64,000 nt of DNA from Faecalibacterium prausnitzii (GTDB lineage Bacteria; Bacillota; Clostridia; Oscillospirales; Ruminococcaceae), in the NCBI RefSeq assembly GCF_019967995.1, contig NZ_CP065377.1, forward strand, positions 1,364,001 through 1,428,000, in the 5' to 3' direction. The notes beneath the pieces are model-generated. The model worked only from the letters and a program-made list of their open reading frames with translations, was not told where the DNA came from and did not search any database. Both the position numbers and the translations under genes were made by a program. Below, in pieces: positions 8,377 to 16,913 of the stretch. The number at the start of each line of letters is the position of its first letter. Position 1 is the stretch's first letter.

Positions 8377-9021
8377 ATGGCAAAAACCGATTTCCTGACA
8401 GCGGATATGACCCGCCGTCAATTCATGAAAATTTCGGGCAAAAGCCTTGCAGGGCTGAGCCTTTCCGCATCCATGCTGTCGCTGTTCGGCTGCTCGCAGC
8501 AGCAGGTCGATGCCGGCGCAGTGGCGACCTGGGCGCTGCCCCAGGGCCTGCTGGTCGTCAACGCAGACCTGTGCACCGGCTGCCAGCGCTGCGAGATCAA
8601 CTGCACCCTGACCAACGATGGCGTCTGCTCTTCCTACATCAGCCGCGTCAAGATCCAGCGCCGCCTCAATCTGGATGGCGCCGGCAATGGCCTGCTCTCC
8701 GGCACGGACAACTGCTGGGTCTACTTCCCGGACACCTGCCGCCAGTGTGAGGACCCTGCCTGCGGCAACGCCTGCCCGCAGAAGGCCATCACCACCAACG
8801 AGCAGGGCATCCGCGTCGTGGATACCGACAAGTGCATCGGCTGCGGTGCCTGCCACGAGGCCTGCCCCTGGCACATGCCCACCGTCAACCCGGAGACCGG
8901 CAAGTCGTCCAAGTGCATCGCCTGCGGTGCCTGCGTCGCAGGCTGCCCGTCCGGCGCTCTGTCCATCGTGGATTGGGACGCCGTCACCAGCGCAGCACAG
9001 GCTGCCTACATGGACCTGTAA
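8377..9021 (+). CDS. Tat/lipoprotein-type four-cluster ferredoxin, YdhY-like electron-transfer subunit
   Basis: A 214-residue iron-sulfur protein. The N-terminus has RRQFMK followed by a hydrophobic stretch ending in LSLFGC, which looks like a twin-arginine signal with a lipobox. Four cysteine groups follow: CTGCQRCEINC, CRQCEDPACGNAC, CIGCGACHEAC and CIACGACVAGC, enough for four [4Fe-4S] clusters, as in DmsB/NrfC/YdhY proteins. It probably takes electrons from the AOR-family subunit encoded 12 bases downstream. The ATG at 8377 is preferred over 8368 because GGAGGA ends immediately before 8368 but sits 9 bases before 8377. Export would require TatAC, which is not in this window. Confidence 0.87.
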   Translation: MAKTDFLTADMTRRQFMKISGKSLAGLSLSASMLSLFGCSQQQVDAGAVATWALPQGLLVVNADLCTGCQRCEINCTLTNDGVCSSYISRVKIQRRLNLDGAGNGLLSGTDNCWVYFPDTCRQCEDPACGNACPQKAITTNEQGIRVVDTDKCIGCGACHEACPWHMPTVNPETGKSSKCIACGACVAGCPSGALSIVDWDAVTSAAQAAYMDL

Positions 9022-9033
9022 GGAGGAAAAACA

Positions 9034-11190
9034 ATGGCTGAATCTTATGGCTGGGCAGGCAAGCTCCTGCGTGTCAATCTGACCACCGGCGAGATCACGA
9101 CGGAGGATGACACCCAATACCATAAATACATCGGCGGTATGGGCATGGCCTACCGCATCATGTACGACGAGGCTCCCATGGACCTCGACCCCTATGACGA
9201 AAAGGCACTGGTCATCTTCGGTGTCGGCCCCCTGACCGGCTCCGGTGTGCCCTGCTCCGGCCGCATGAACGTGACCTTCCGTTCCACCTGGTCCAAGGGC
9301 AAGTCCATCATTGACGGCCACATGGGCGGCCACATCGGCCCCATGCTGAAGTATGCCGGCTACGATGGCATCATCATCAGCGGCATCTCCGAAAAGCCCG
9401 TCTACCTGCGCATCGAGGACGGCGACGTCTCTCTGGAGGATGCCAGCGCGATCTGGGGCAAGGGCACCTTTGCCTCCAACAAGTGGCTGATCGAGCAGAA
9501 CGGCCGCGAGTTCGAGTCCGCCTCCATCGGCCCTGCCGGTGAGAACCTGGTGGACTACTCCACCCTGAACACCAGCTTCGGCAACTCTGCCGGTGCGGGT
9601 CTGGGCGCTGCGCTGGGCAACAAGAAGCTCAAGGGCCTGGTCATCCGCGGCACCGGCAGCGTCAAGGTCGCAGACCCCAAGAAGGTGCTGGAACTGTCCA
9701 ACTATATGATGGGCAACCTGATCGGCGGCAACAACAACCACAACGTGCCCGCACAGCCCCAGAGCTGGGCGGAGTACAGCGCCACCTCCGGCAAGAACCG
9801 CTGGTCCGGCGCACCCGGCCGCATGTGGAAAAAGGCCCCCGGCGGCCCCGTGGACACCGGCGAGCAGCCCTACAACGACATCAACAAGGTGGCGCTGCGC
9901 TGCTTCAAGGGCTACTTTGACTTCGGCGCACCGGCTGCGGAGTACACCGTGAAGAACGGCGGCTGCTCTTCCTGCCCCATCCGCTGCTACACCGAGTACG
10001 ATGTGGACCCGCTGGCCGATTACGACCTGCCCACCCACAACTCCAACACCTGCATGCCCGTGCTGTACGGCACCCGCGTGTACCCGGACGGCGTCCATGA
10101 CTTCAAGTACGAGGGCGACGGCACCATGGTCATCAATCTGGCATGGGCTCACGCTGTGGACGATATGGGCCTGTGGGACAACTACGGCAACCTGAACCGC
10201 GATCTGCTGTGGATCCTGCGGATGCCCCGCGAGGAGGCCACCCAGTACATCAGCGAGGAAGAGTACGATTCGCTGCCCTGGTCCTGGGAAAAGGCTGGTG
10301 ACCCCCGCTGGGAGGTCGAGCTCATCCGCCGCATGGCCTACGGCGAGGGCGATCTGTCGGTCATCGCTAAGGGTACGCTGGCTATGATGGAAAAGTTCGG
10401 CCTGCCCAAGAGCTGGCTGGACCGCGACGATGGTGCAACCAACTCCAACCTGATCTACAACGGCTTCCCCAACCACCACGGCCCTGCTGAGGCATGGCAG
10501 GTTGGTATGCTGTACAACCTCGTTTACAACCGTGACTGCATGATCCACGAGATCGTCTGCGAGACCGGTTCCGGCGCTCCGTATGAAGTGACCAAGAAGG
10601 TCATGGAAGACTTCTTCGGCGAGGGCTGCTACGACAAGGCCAAGAGCTACACCCCCATCAACGAGAACAAGGCAAAGCTGGCGGCTTACTGCGTCAACGA
10701 TAAGAACTTCCACGACTCTGCTACTCTCTGCAACTGGATGTGGCCCATGACCCAGTCTCCCTCCAAGGAGCGTGAGTACCACGGCGACCTGGATCTGCAG
10801 GCAGACTTTATGACTGCTGTTACCGGCGAGACCTACACCCAGGCAGGCCTGCAGGAGGCTGGCGAGCGCATCACCCAGATGCTCCGCGCCATGACCGCCA
10901 TCAGCTTCCAGAACAACTGCGGCAGTGCAAACCTGCGCCAGGAGCATGATGCGATCTGCGACTGGGTCTTCGACAAGGAGCCGGATTTCAAGGCATTCGA
11001 GGCCGGCACCACCAAGCTGGATCGCGCGGATATGGAAAAGGCCAAGGATCTGTTCTACAATGTCTTTGGCTGGGATCTGACCACCGGTGTGCCCACCCGC
11101 GAGACGCTGGAGAAGTTCGACCTGGCCGATATGGCCGACGACCTCGAAAAGCGCGGCATTTATGCCCAGACCACCGAGGCCGCTGAGTAA
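9034..11190 (+). CDS. Aldehyde:ferredoxin oxidoreductase family catalytic subunit (YdhV-like)
   Basis: A 718-residue member of the AOR family, which carries a bis-molybdopterin tungsten or molybdenum centre plus one [4Fe-4S] cluster. N-terminal features typical of the cofactor-binding fold include GGMGMAYRI and GPLTGSGVPCSGR. Cys311, Cys314 and Cys318 (CSSCPIRC) with Cys642 (HDAIC) fit the cluster ligands. Length and the order ferredoxin-AOR-next gene resemble E. coli YdhY-YdhV-YdhW; YdhV has been reported to bind bis-Mo-MPT. The physiological substrate of this branch is unknown, so aldehyde oxidation is only a family-level guess. It has no signal peptide of its own. If it works with the Tat-type ferredoxin it would either be co-exported or act at the inner face. 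AGGAGG precedes the ATG. Confidence 0.93.
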   Translation: MAESYGWAGKLLRVNLTTGEITTEDDTQYHKYIGGMGMAYRIMYDEAPMDLDPYDEKALVIFGVGPLTGSGVPCSGRMNVTFRSTWSKGKSIIDGHMGGHIGPMLKYAGYDGIIISGISEKPVYLRIEDGDVSLEDASAIWGKGTFASNKWLIEQNGREFESASIGPAGENLVDYSTLNTSFGNSAGAGLGAALGNKKLKGLVIRGTGSVKVADPKKVLELSNYMMGNLIGGNNNHNVPAQPQSWAEYSATSGKNRWSGAPGRMWKKAPGGPVDTGEQPYNDINKVALRCFKGYFDFGAPAAEYTVKNGGCSSCPIRCYTEYDVDPLADYDLPTHNSNTCMPVLYGTRVYPDGVHDFKYEGDGTMVINLAWAHAVDDMGLWDNYGNLNRDLLWILRMPREEATQYISEEEYDSLPWSWEKAGDPRWEVELIRRMAYGEGDLSVIAKGTLAMMEKFGLPKSWLDRDDGATNSNLIYNGFPNHHGPAEAWQVGMLYNLVYNRDCMIHEIVCETGSGAPYEVTKKVMEDFFGEGCYDKAKSYTPINENKAKLAAYCVNDKNFHDSATLCNWMWPMTQSPSKEREYHGDLDLQADFMTAVTGETYTQAGLQEAGERITQMLRAMTAISFQNNCGSANLRQEHDAICDWVFDKEPDFKAFEAGTTKLDRADMEKAKDLFYNVFGWDLTTGVPTRETLEKFDLADMADDLEKRGIYAQTTEAAE

Positions 11191-11217
11191 AATCCCACAG
11201 AAACGAGGAAATTTGCC

Positions 11218-12156
11218 ATGTTGTTTGGCAGACGCAAACCCGGCTATACCACCACTGTGGATGGTGCAGCCGACCCCGAACAGGTCGTGCTGGATCTGCA
11301 GAAGGCGGAGATGGCCGCAAAGAAAAAGCCCAAGGCGGAGGTGTTCAGCATCGACGCCGCCAGCGAGACCGCCCGCCGCCTGAAAGAGACGGGCAGCACC
11401 TTCGATGGCAGCGCCGCCAAGGCGGGCGAGGACGTGATGGCTGTGGTGGAGCGCGAGACCAGCGAGCTGGCTGCAAAGCAGCAGGCCGCCGGAGCCGCGC
11501 CCGAAGCTGCTGAGGCCCCCGCTGTGCCGGAAGGCACCGACGCGGCCGACGCCAAGCCGGAGCTGCTGGACTTTCTGGCTGCTGCCCCCGATGCGGAGAA
11601 CGACCCCTACGCAGACCAGCCCACCAAAACGGCTCCGGAACTGCCGGAGCTGACCCCGGCGCAGCAGCTGGCAGGGTTCATCCGCTCCCGCTCGGCGGCC
11701 GCTCTGGTCACGGCACATGCCCAGCTGGTCTCGGAGGTGGAAAACGCCGACGAGCTGCTGGCTCAAATGCCGCAGGACCCCCAGTGTGAGGATATCGTCT
11801 CCCGCACTGGTGCCAAGGACACCTACTACTATTCCAGCGCCAACATGAGCGACAATTACGCGATGATCGCGCAGCTCATCGAGGACCGGGACCTGTGTGT
11901 GATGTTCGCGGAGATGGTGCGGTTCAATGCCCGCATCTACCCCAGCGCCACCCCGCTGCGCTACTTCCAGCGCTCCCCCTACGGCCTTGCGCCGGACGAG
12001 ATCGAGCAGACCTGGAAGACCATGCAGGGCAGGCCGGAGTTTGCGGACATTGAGGAGCTGACCAACAACCAGAACGAGCGGTTCCTCTTTTCCACCCAGT
12101 ATCTCACCCGCCGCTACGCCAAAGCCATCAGCGACGTGGATGAGTTCTGCGATTAA
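11218..12156 (+). CDS. YdhW-like protein of unknown function
   Basis: A 312-residue protein, cytoplasmic by sequence. Residues 1-155 are low complexity, rich in Ala, Glu and Pro, and probably flexible. The C-terminal half from about residue 150 is well ordered, with YYYSSANMSDNYAMIA, FNARIYPSATPLRYF and FLFSTQYLTRRYA. The C-terminal pattern and its position straight after the AOR gene point to the E. coli YdhW group, an uncharacterised partner of YdhV. A chaperone or assembly role is a guess. It starts 27 bases after the AOR stop and is probably the last gene of that operon, because a long structured non-coding stretch follows. Confidence 0.6.
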   Translation: MLFGRRKPGYTTTVDGAADPEQVVLDLQKAEMAAKKKPKAEVFSIDAASETARRLKETGSTFDGSAAKAGEDVMAVVERETSELAAKQQAAGAAPEAAEAPAVPEGTDAADAKPELLDFLAAAPDAENDPYADQPTKTAPELPELTPAQQLAGFIRSRSAAALVTAHAQLVSEVENADELLAQMPQDPQCEDIVSRTGAKDTYYYSSANMSDNYAMIAQLIEDRDLCVMFAEMVRFNARIYPSATPLRYFQRSPYGLAPDEIEQTWKTMQGRPEFADIEELTNNQNERFLFSTQYLTRRYAKAISDVDEFCD

Positions 12157-12604
12157 ACATTCCAGAGCAAAACTGAATAGGGTATAAGAGCTTCTTTGAG
12201 CAAAGGCGTCTAAACCCGCAGGGCACTGACGCCGCGCCGCAATGCTAAGGGCCTGCACCGCAGACCGGCATTCAAGGGTGGCAGGGGAAACCCGGCCGCC
12301 TTCCCGCAGAAGAAACGCTGCAATTTGAAAAAAAGAACTCCTCCCATCGACCCGACACCGGGGCCTGCCCTGTGCATGGCTGCTGCAACAGCCCGCGCGG
12401 AGCGAGTCCCGCCCGGCACAGCTGTCTGCAAACAGCCGCGCGGGGTGTGCGTCGTGTTTTCTGCGGGGGCGTTTTGATTTTCGGTCAAGACGTCCCCGCA
12501 TTTTTTACCTGCCGTTTGAAAACGATGGAACCCACAAGGGGGCATGCTGTCCGGGCCATAGCGGACGGCGGCTCTCTGCGGGATAAAATGGAGGATATTT
12601 TTCG
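12157..12604 (+). other. 448-base non-coding region: structured leader and terminator before moeA
   Basis: No credible gene on either strand. A weak promoter (TTCCAG, 17 bp, TATAAG at about 12183) could start a leader RNA. Two similar hairpins occur, GGCTG/CAGCC near 12378 and GCTGT/ACAGC near 12421, both with the loop CTGCAA and followed by CGCGCGG. CTGTGC (12370-12375) can pair with GCACAG (12416-12421), while GCACA (12416-12420) can instead pair with TGTGC (12445-12449), so two alternative folds are possible just before the terminator at 12463. This is the layout of an attenuating riboswitch, perhaps for molybdenum cofactor given the gene it precedes. The known Moco motif was not identified by eye. 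Confidence 0.45.
12463..12506 (+). terminator. Intrinsic terminator upstream of moeA
   Basis: A 15-bp stem, arms 12463-12477 and 12485-12499 with two G-T pairs, followed by A and six T. It ends either the AOR operon or a leader RNA. It lies 98 bases before moeA, so it could regulate entry into the cofactor operon. Confidence 0.85.
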
Positions 12605-13843
12605 ATGAAACAGCCTTTTTGTGCGCCTGCCGAGGCGCTGCGCCGTGTGCTGGATGCCGCGGCGGCACTGCCCCGGCCTGCGGTCGAGAATGTCGGGCTG
12701 GACGAGGCCTGCGGACGGATCGCCGCTGCGCCGCTCTGCGCCCGGATGGACCAGCCTCCCTTTGACCGGAGCCCGCTGGACGGCTATGCGCTGCACAGCG
12801 CCGACACCGCCGGGGCCGGGGAGATGACCCCCAAAGCCCTGCCGGTGGTGATGAAGCTCTATGCCGGGGATGCCCCCACGGCAGAGCTGCCTGTCGGCTG
12901 CGCGGCCCGCATCATGACCGGTGCGCCGCTGCCCGCCGGGGCCGACTGCGTCCTGATGCAGGAGCAGACCGACGGCGGGGAAGAGACCGTGCGCATCTAC
13001 GCCGAACTTTCCCACAACGCGAACGTGGTCTTCCGGGGCGAGGACATCGCCGCCGGAGCGCTGGTCGCCGAAGCGGGCACGGTGCTCACGCCTGCCCACC
13101 TCGGTGTGCTGGCCGGGCAGGGTTATGCTGAAGTGCCGGTGTACAAGCCGCTCACCATCGGTGTGCTGGCCACCGGCAGCGAGCTTCTGGCCCCCGGAGA
13201 GTCTTGGGCGCCCGGCAAGATCTACGACGCCAACGGCATCCAGAATGCGGCCCGCCTGCGCCAGCTGGGATTCGCCGTCCGCCGCCGCCACTGCTCGGAC
13301 GACCCGGCCCGCATCGCCGCCGAGCTGGAAGAATTGCTCACCGGGTGCGATGCCGTCATCACCAGCGGCGGCGTGTCGGTCGGGCAGAAGGATTATCTGC
13401 CCATAGTGCTGGAAATGCTGGGTGCCCGGAGCATTTTTGCGGGGGTCGCCCAGAAGCCCGGCAGCCCGATGCTGGCCGCAGAGGTCGAGGGAAAACTCGT
13501 GTTCTGCCTGTCGGGCAACCCCTTTGCCGCCGCAGCCACTCTGGAACAATACGCCGTCCCGGCCCTGCTGCGGGCCGCCGGGCGGCAGGAGGAAGCCTGC
13601 ATCCTGCCCCGCACCCGCCGCACCCTGACCACCGGCTTTTCCAAGCCCAGCAAGGGGAACCGCTACCTGCGGGCCAGAGCATCGGGCGGCACCGTTGCCA
13701 TCCCCGGCGAGGGCAACACCGAGGCCCATTCGTCCGGCAGCCTGTCGGCCATGATCGGCTGCAATTCTTTGGTGGAGCTGCCTGCTGGCAGCGGCCCGGT
13801 GGAGCCGGGCGAGGAAGTGGAGGTGCTTTCCTTTGTATACTGA
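12605..13843 (+). CDS. moeA: MoeA, molybdopterin molybdotransferase
   Basis: A 412-residue MoeA, which inserts molybdate into adenylylated molybdopterin, the last step of Mo-MPT formation. The N-terminal domain shows FDRSPLDGYA and RIMTGAPLPAGAD. The molybdopterin-binding domain has ITSGGVSVGQKDY and VFCLSGNPFAA. The domain order and the C-terminal beta-barrel (about residues 330-412) are standard. GGAGG lies 11 bases upstream of the ATG. It opens the cofactor-synthesis operon, and the downstream mobB start overlaps its 3' end by 11 bases. Expression may depend on read-through of the 12463 terminator. Confidence 0.94.
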   Translation: MKQPFCAPAEALRRVLDAAAALPRPAVENVGLDEACGRIAAAPLCARMDQPPFDRSPLDGYALHSADTAGAGEMTPKALPVVMKLYAGDAPTAELPVGCAARIMTGAPLPAGADCVLMQEQTDGGEETVRIYAELSHNANVVFRGEDIAAGALVAEAGTVLTPAHLGVLAGQGYAEVPVYKPLTIGVLATGSELLAPGESWAPGKIYDANGIQNAARLRQLGFAVRRRHCSDDPARIAAELEELLTGCDAVITSGGVSVGQKDYLPIVLEMLGARSIFAGVAQKPGSPMLAAEVEGKLVFCLSGNPFAAAATLEQYAVPALLRAAGRQEEACILPRTRRTLTTGFSKPSKGNRYLRARASGGTVAIPGEGNTEAHSSGSLSAMIGCNSLVELPAGSGPVEPGEEVEVLSFVY

Positions 13844-14351
13844 ACGCAAAGAGGCTCTGGCCGCAGAGCTGAGCCTGAAACACCCGGCGGTGCTTGCCGT
13901 CAGCGGGGTGCACAACAGCGGCAAGACCACCCTTTTGGAAAAGCTCATCCCGCTGCTGCGGGCGCGGGGGCTGAAGGTGGGCGTCATCAAGCACGACGGC
14001 CACGATTTCACCCCCGATGTCCCCGGCACCGACAGCTTCCGCCTGCGCGAAGCCGGAGCCGAGGGCGTGGCCGTCTTTTCCGGGCAGCGCTATCTGCTCA
14101 CGGAAGCGTTCCGCCTCACCGAGCAGGATCTGCTGGCCCTGTTCGAGCGCCATGGCTATGATCTGGTGCTGATGGAGGGCTTCAAGGAGAGCGGCTGGCC
14201 CAAGATCGAAGTCGTGCGCAGCGCCATCTCCAATGAGCCGGCCTCCTTTGAGCCGCTGGCCGTCGTGGGCGATGTGCCGGGCGCGGATTTTGCACTGGAT
14301 GAGCCGGAGGCACTGGCCGACTGGATCGCAGCCCAGATGCCCGCGCTGTGA
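13833..14351 (+). CDS. mobB: MobB, molybdopterin-guanine dinucleotide biosynthesis adapter
   Basis: A 172-residue P-loop protein with HNSGKTTLLEKL as Walker A, VGVIKHDGHDF and LVLMEGFKES, the typical MobB signature. MobB assists MobA in attaching GMP to the cofactor, but no mobA is present in this window. The start is a TTG overlapping the end of moeA, supported by GGAGG 9 bases upstream, so it is translationally coupled. Its presence suggests the organism makes a guanine dinucleotide form of the cofactor, for example for an FdhD-dependent enzyme, besides whatever form the AOR uses (inference). Confidence 0.9.
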   Translation: MYTERKEALAAELSLKHPAVLAVSGVHNSGKTTLLEKLIPLLRARGLKVGVIKHDGHDFTPDVPGTDSFRLREAGAEGVAVFSGQRYLLTEAFRLTEQDLLALFERHGYDLVLMEGFKESGWPKIEVVRSAISNEPASFEPLAVVGDVPGADFALDEPEALADWIAAQMPAL

Positions 14352-14370
14352 GGAAGAGAGGAAAGCGATT

Positions 14371-15390
14371 ATGAAACTGATCCGTACCGAAGACGCCGCA
14401 GGGCAGGTGCTCTGCCACGATATCACCCAGATCCTTCCGGGCGAGTTCAAAGGCCCCCGCTTCCGCAAGGGCCACATCGTCCAGCCGGAGGATATCCCGG
14501 TGCTGCTGAGCATCGGCAAGGAGAACCTGTACGTCTGGGAAAAGACGCCCGGCATCCTCCACGAGGACGAAGCCGCCGCGCTGCTCTATCGGGCCGCTGC
14601 GGGCAGGAACATCCACGGCACCGAGCCGAAGGAGGGCAAGATCGAGCTGATCGCCGACTGCGACGGCCTGCTCAAGATCGACCGCGCCGCTTTGCTGGCC
14701 GTCAACCGCACCCCGCAGATGATGATCGCCACCATCCACGGCGACATGCCGGTGAAAAAAGGAGCCAAACTGGCCGGTACCCGCATCATCCCGCTGGTCA
14801 TCGAGCAGGAAAAGATGGACGCCATGCAGAAAGCAGCGGGGGACAAGCCCATCCTGAACGTCCTGCCCTTCCACCAGAAGAAGTTTGCGGTCATCACCAC
14901 GGGCAGCGAGGTCTTCAAGGGCCGCATCGAGGATAAATTCACCCCCATCCTGGAACGCAAGCTGGCGGAATACGGCTGCGAGATGGTCTTCCACAAGGTC
15001 TGCGACGACGACCCGGCGGGCATCACAGCGGCCATTCTGGAAGCAAAGGTGGCGGGCTGCGAGCTGATCTTCACCACCGGCGGCATGAGCGTGGACCCCG
15101 ACGACCGCACCCCGCTGGCCATCCGAAACACCGGGGCTGACATCATCAGCTACGGTGCGCCGGTGCTGCCCGGTGCCATGTTCCTGGTCAGCTATCTGGA
15201 CGGTGTGCCTGTCTGCGGCCTGCCGGGCTGCGTGATGTACGCCAAGCGGACCATTTTCGATCTGCTGCTGCCCCGTCTGCTGGCCGATGACCCCATCACC
15301 GCCGAGGATATCGCCCGCCTGGGGGAGGGCGGCCTCTGCCTGGGCTGCGGCACCTGCACCTGGCCCAACTGCGGGTTCGGGCACTGCTGA
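14371..15390 (+). CDS. Second MoeA-like molybdopterin-binding protein with C-terminal cysteine motif
   Basis: A 339-residue protein whose central part (about residues 165-310) is a MoeA/MogA-type molybdopterin-binding domain, with ITTGSEVFKGRI and FTTGGMSVDPDD. It lacks the complete four-domain MoeA architecture. The last 20 residues contain five cysteines, in CLGCGTCTWPNCGFGHC, which could bind metal or an Fe-S cluster. Proteins of this type occur in Clostridia near molybdo- or tungstoenzymes. Selection of the metal or insertion of a specific cofactor form is a reasonable guess, not shown. It starts 19 bases after mobB behind a GA-rich binding site and is clearly in the operon. Confidence 0.8.
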   Translation: MKLIRTEDAAGQVLCHDITQILPGEFKGPRFRKGHIVQPEDIPVLLSIGKENLYVWEKTPGILHEDEAAALLYRAAAGRNIHGTEPKEGKIELIADCDGLLKIDRAALLAVNRTPQMMIATIHGDMPVKKGAKLAGTRIIPLVIEQEKMDAMQKAAGDKPILNVLPFHQKKFAVITTGSEVFKGRIEDKFTPILERKLAEYGCEMVFHKVCDDDPAGITAAILEAKVAGCELIFTTGGMSVDPDDRTPLAIRNTGADIISYGAPVLPGAMFLVSYLDGVPVCGLPGCVMYAKRTIFDLLLPRLLADDPITAEDIARLGEGGLCLGCGTCTWPNCGFGHC

Positions 15391-15435
15391 ACGAGCTCCG
15401 TTGTGAAAGGCTACACGAAGGATAACGTGAATTTT

Positions 15436-15939
15436 ATGAATACAACAGAAAATAAACTGACCCATTTCGATGCCGAGGGCAATGCGGTGATGGTGGACGT
15501 GAGCGGCAAGCCTGTCACCTCCCGCGAGGCCACGGCCCACGGCATCATTACCATGAACGAAGACGCCTTTGCCGCCGTGCAGAACGGCACGGTGAAGAAA
15601 GGCGATGTGCTGGGCGTAGCCCGCGTGGCCGGCATCATGGCCACCAAGCGCACCAGCGAGCTGATCCCGCTGTGCCATCCGCTGCCGCTGACCAAGGTGC
15701 AGATCGAGTTCGAACTGCTGCCGGAGCGCCGGGCGGTGGAGGCCCGCTGCACCGTCAAGACCAGCGGCGTCACCGGCGTGGAGATGGAGGCCCTGACCGG
15801 TGTTTCCACCGCGCTGCTGACCATCTACGATATGTGCAAGGCCGTGGATAAGGGGATGGAACTGGGCGAGATCCATCTGGAAAAGAAGAGCGGCGGCAAG
15901 AGCGGCCTGTACATCCGGGCGGAGGGCGGCTATGTTTGA
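15436..15939 (+). CDS. moaC: MoaC, cyclic pyranopterin monophosphate synthase
   Basis: A 167-residue MoaC, which converts the MoaA product to cyclic pyranopterin monophosphate. Hallmarks seen are [23 protein letters not shown], the [11 protein letters not shown] active-site segment and the closing EKKSGGKSG. The length is normal for the family. The ATG at 15436 matches the usual N-terminus of MoaC. In-frame GTG codons at 15403 and 15427 are possible but have no better binding site. The 3' end overlaps moaA by 8 bases, so the two consecutive enzymes of the first pathway step are coupled. Confidence 0.94.
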   Translation: MNTTENKLTHFDAEGNAVMVDVSGKPVTSREATAHGIITMNEDAFAAVQNGTVKKGDVLGVARVAGIMATKRTSELIPLCHPLPLTKVQIEFELLPERRAVEARCTVKTSGVTGVEMEALTGVSTALLTIYDMCKAVDKGMELGEIHLEKKSGGKSGLYIRAEGGYV

Positions 15940-16912
15940 TGCAAAAGGCCGCACGATCCACTATCTGCGCCTCTCGGTCACCGACCTGTGCAACCTGCGC
16001 TGCCGCTACTGTATGCCGGACGGTGTGGAGAAACTGGAACGGGAAGATATCCTGACGTACGAAGAATTTCTCCGCCTTGCCGCACAGTTTGCGCAGTGCG
16101 GGGTGGATACGGTCCGCGTCACCGGCGGCGAGCCGCTGGTGCGCAAAGGCGTGGATCATCTGGTGGCGCAGCTGAAAGCCATCCCCGGCATCCGCCGTGT
16201 CACCATGACCACCAATGGGGTGCTGCTGGCGCAGCAGCTGCCCGCCCTGCTTGCCGCCGGGCTGGACAGCGTGAACATCAGCCTGGACACCCTTTCACCG
16301 GAAGTGTTCGCCCGCATCACCGCGCGGGACGCCTTTGCGGACGTGATGGCGGGCATCCGGGCCGCGCTGGAAAGCGGCCTGCCCGTCAAGCTGAACTGCG
16401 TGCCGCAGGTGGGCGTCAACGAGGGAGAGCTGGAAGCGCTGGCCGCTCTGGCGGAGACAAAGCCTTTGCAGGTGCGCTTCATCGAGATGATGCCCATCGG
16501 CTATGGGGCTGCAATGCCCTGCATCTCAGGGCCGGACCTGCTGGCCCGCTTCCGGAAGCGCTGGCCGGAGCTGGCCCCGCTTTCCCGTCAGGAAACGGCA
16601 GACATCGGCGACGGCCCGGCAGTCTACTACACCGCGCCGGGCTGGCAGGGGAGCGTGGGCTTCATTGCGGCCGTGCACGGCAAGTTCTGCGCTTCCTGCA
16701 ACCGGGTCCGGCTCACGAGTCAGGGTTTTCTGCGGCCCTGCCTTGCCAGCGAGGCGGGCTGCGACCTGAAAATGCTCCTGCGCAGCGGCGCGTCGGACGA
16801 AGCGCTGCTCAGCGCCATCCGCACCACCATCTGGGAAAAGCCCCAGGAGCACCACTTTGAATTGAAACAGGATGTCCCGGCTACGCGCGGGATGTATCGG
16901 ATCGGAGGATAA
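15932..16912 (+). CDS. moaA: MoaA, GTP 3',8-cyclase
   Basis: A 326-residue radical-SAM enzyme that, with MoaC, turns GTP into cyclic pyranopterin monophosphate. The N-terminal cluster motif is CNLRCRYC. The SAM-binding GGEPL is present. The C-terminal second cluster is supplied by CASCNRVRL plus the Cys in FLRPCL. The protein ends in GG, as expected for the activating C-terminal tail of MoaA. It overlaps moaC by 8 bases and has GGAGGG just before its ATG. All residues expected for activity appear intact. Confidence 0.95.
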   Translation: MFDAKGRTIHYLRLSVTDLCNLRCRYCMPDGVEKLEREDILTYEEFLRLAAQFAQCGVDTVRVTGGEPLVRKGVDHLVAQLKAIPGIRRVTMTTNGVLLAQQLPALLAAGLDSVNISLDTLSPEVFARITARDAFADVMAGIRAALESGLPVKLNCVPQVGVNEGELEALAALAETKPLQVRFIEMMPIGYGAAMPCISGPDLLARFRKRWPELAPLSRQETADIGDGPAVYYTAPGWQGSVGFIAAVHGKFCASCNRVRLTSQGFLRPCLASEAGCDLKMLLRSGASDEALLSAIRTTIWEKPQEHHFELKQDVPATRGMYRIGG

Positions 16913-16913
16913 T

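Noticed and set aside
12179..12500. RNase P, SRP or 6S RNA in the 12.2-12.5 kb gap
   Set aside because: None of their conserved core sequences was seen.
7324..12501. Very long minus-strand open reading frame (about 1725 codons) across the molybdenum island
   Set aside because: It is antisense to recognisable genes. Its translation is low-complexity His/Gly/Val/Leu repeats typical of the reverse reading of GC-rich codons, with no domain.
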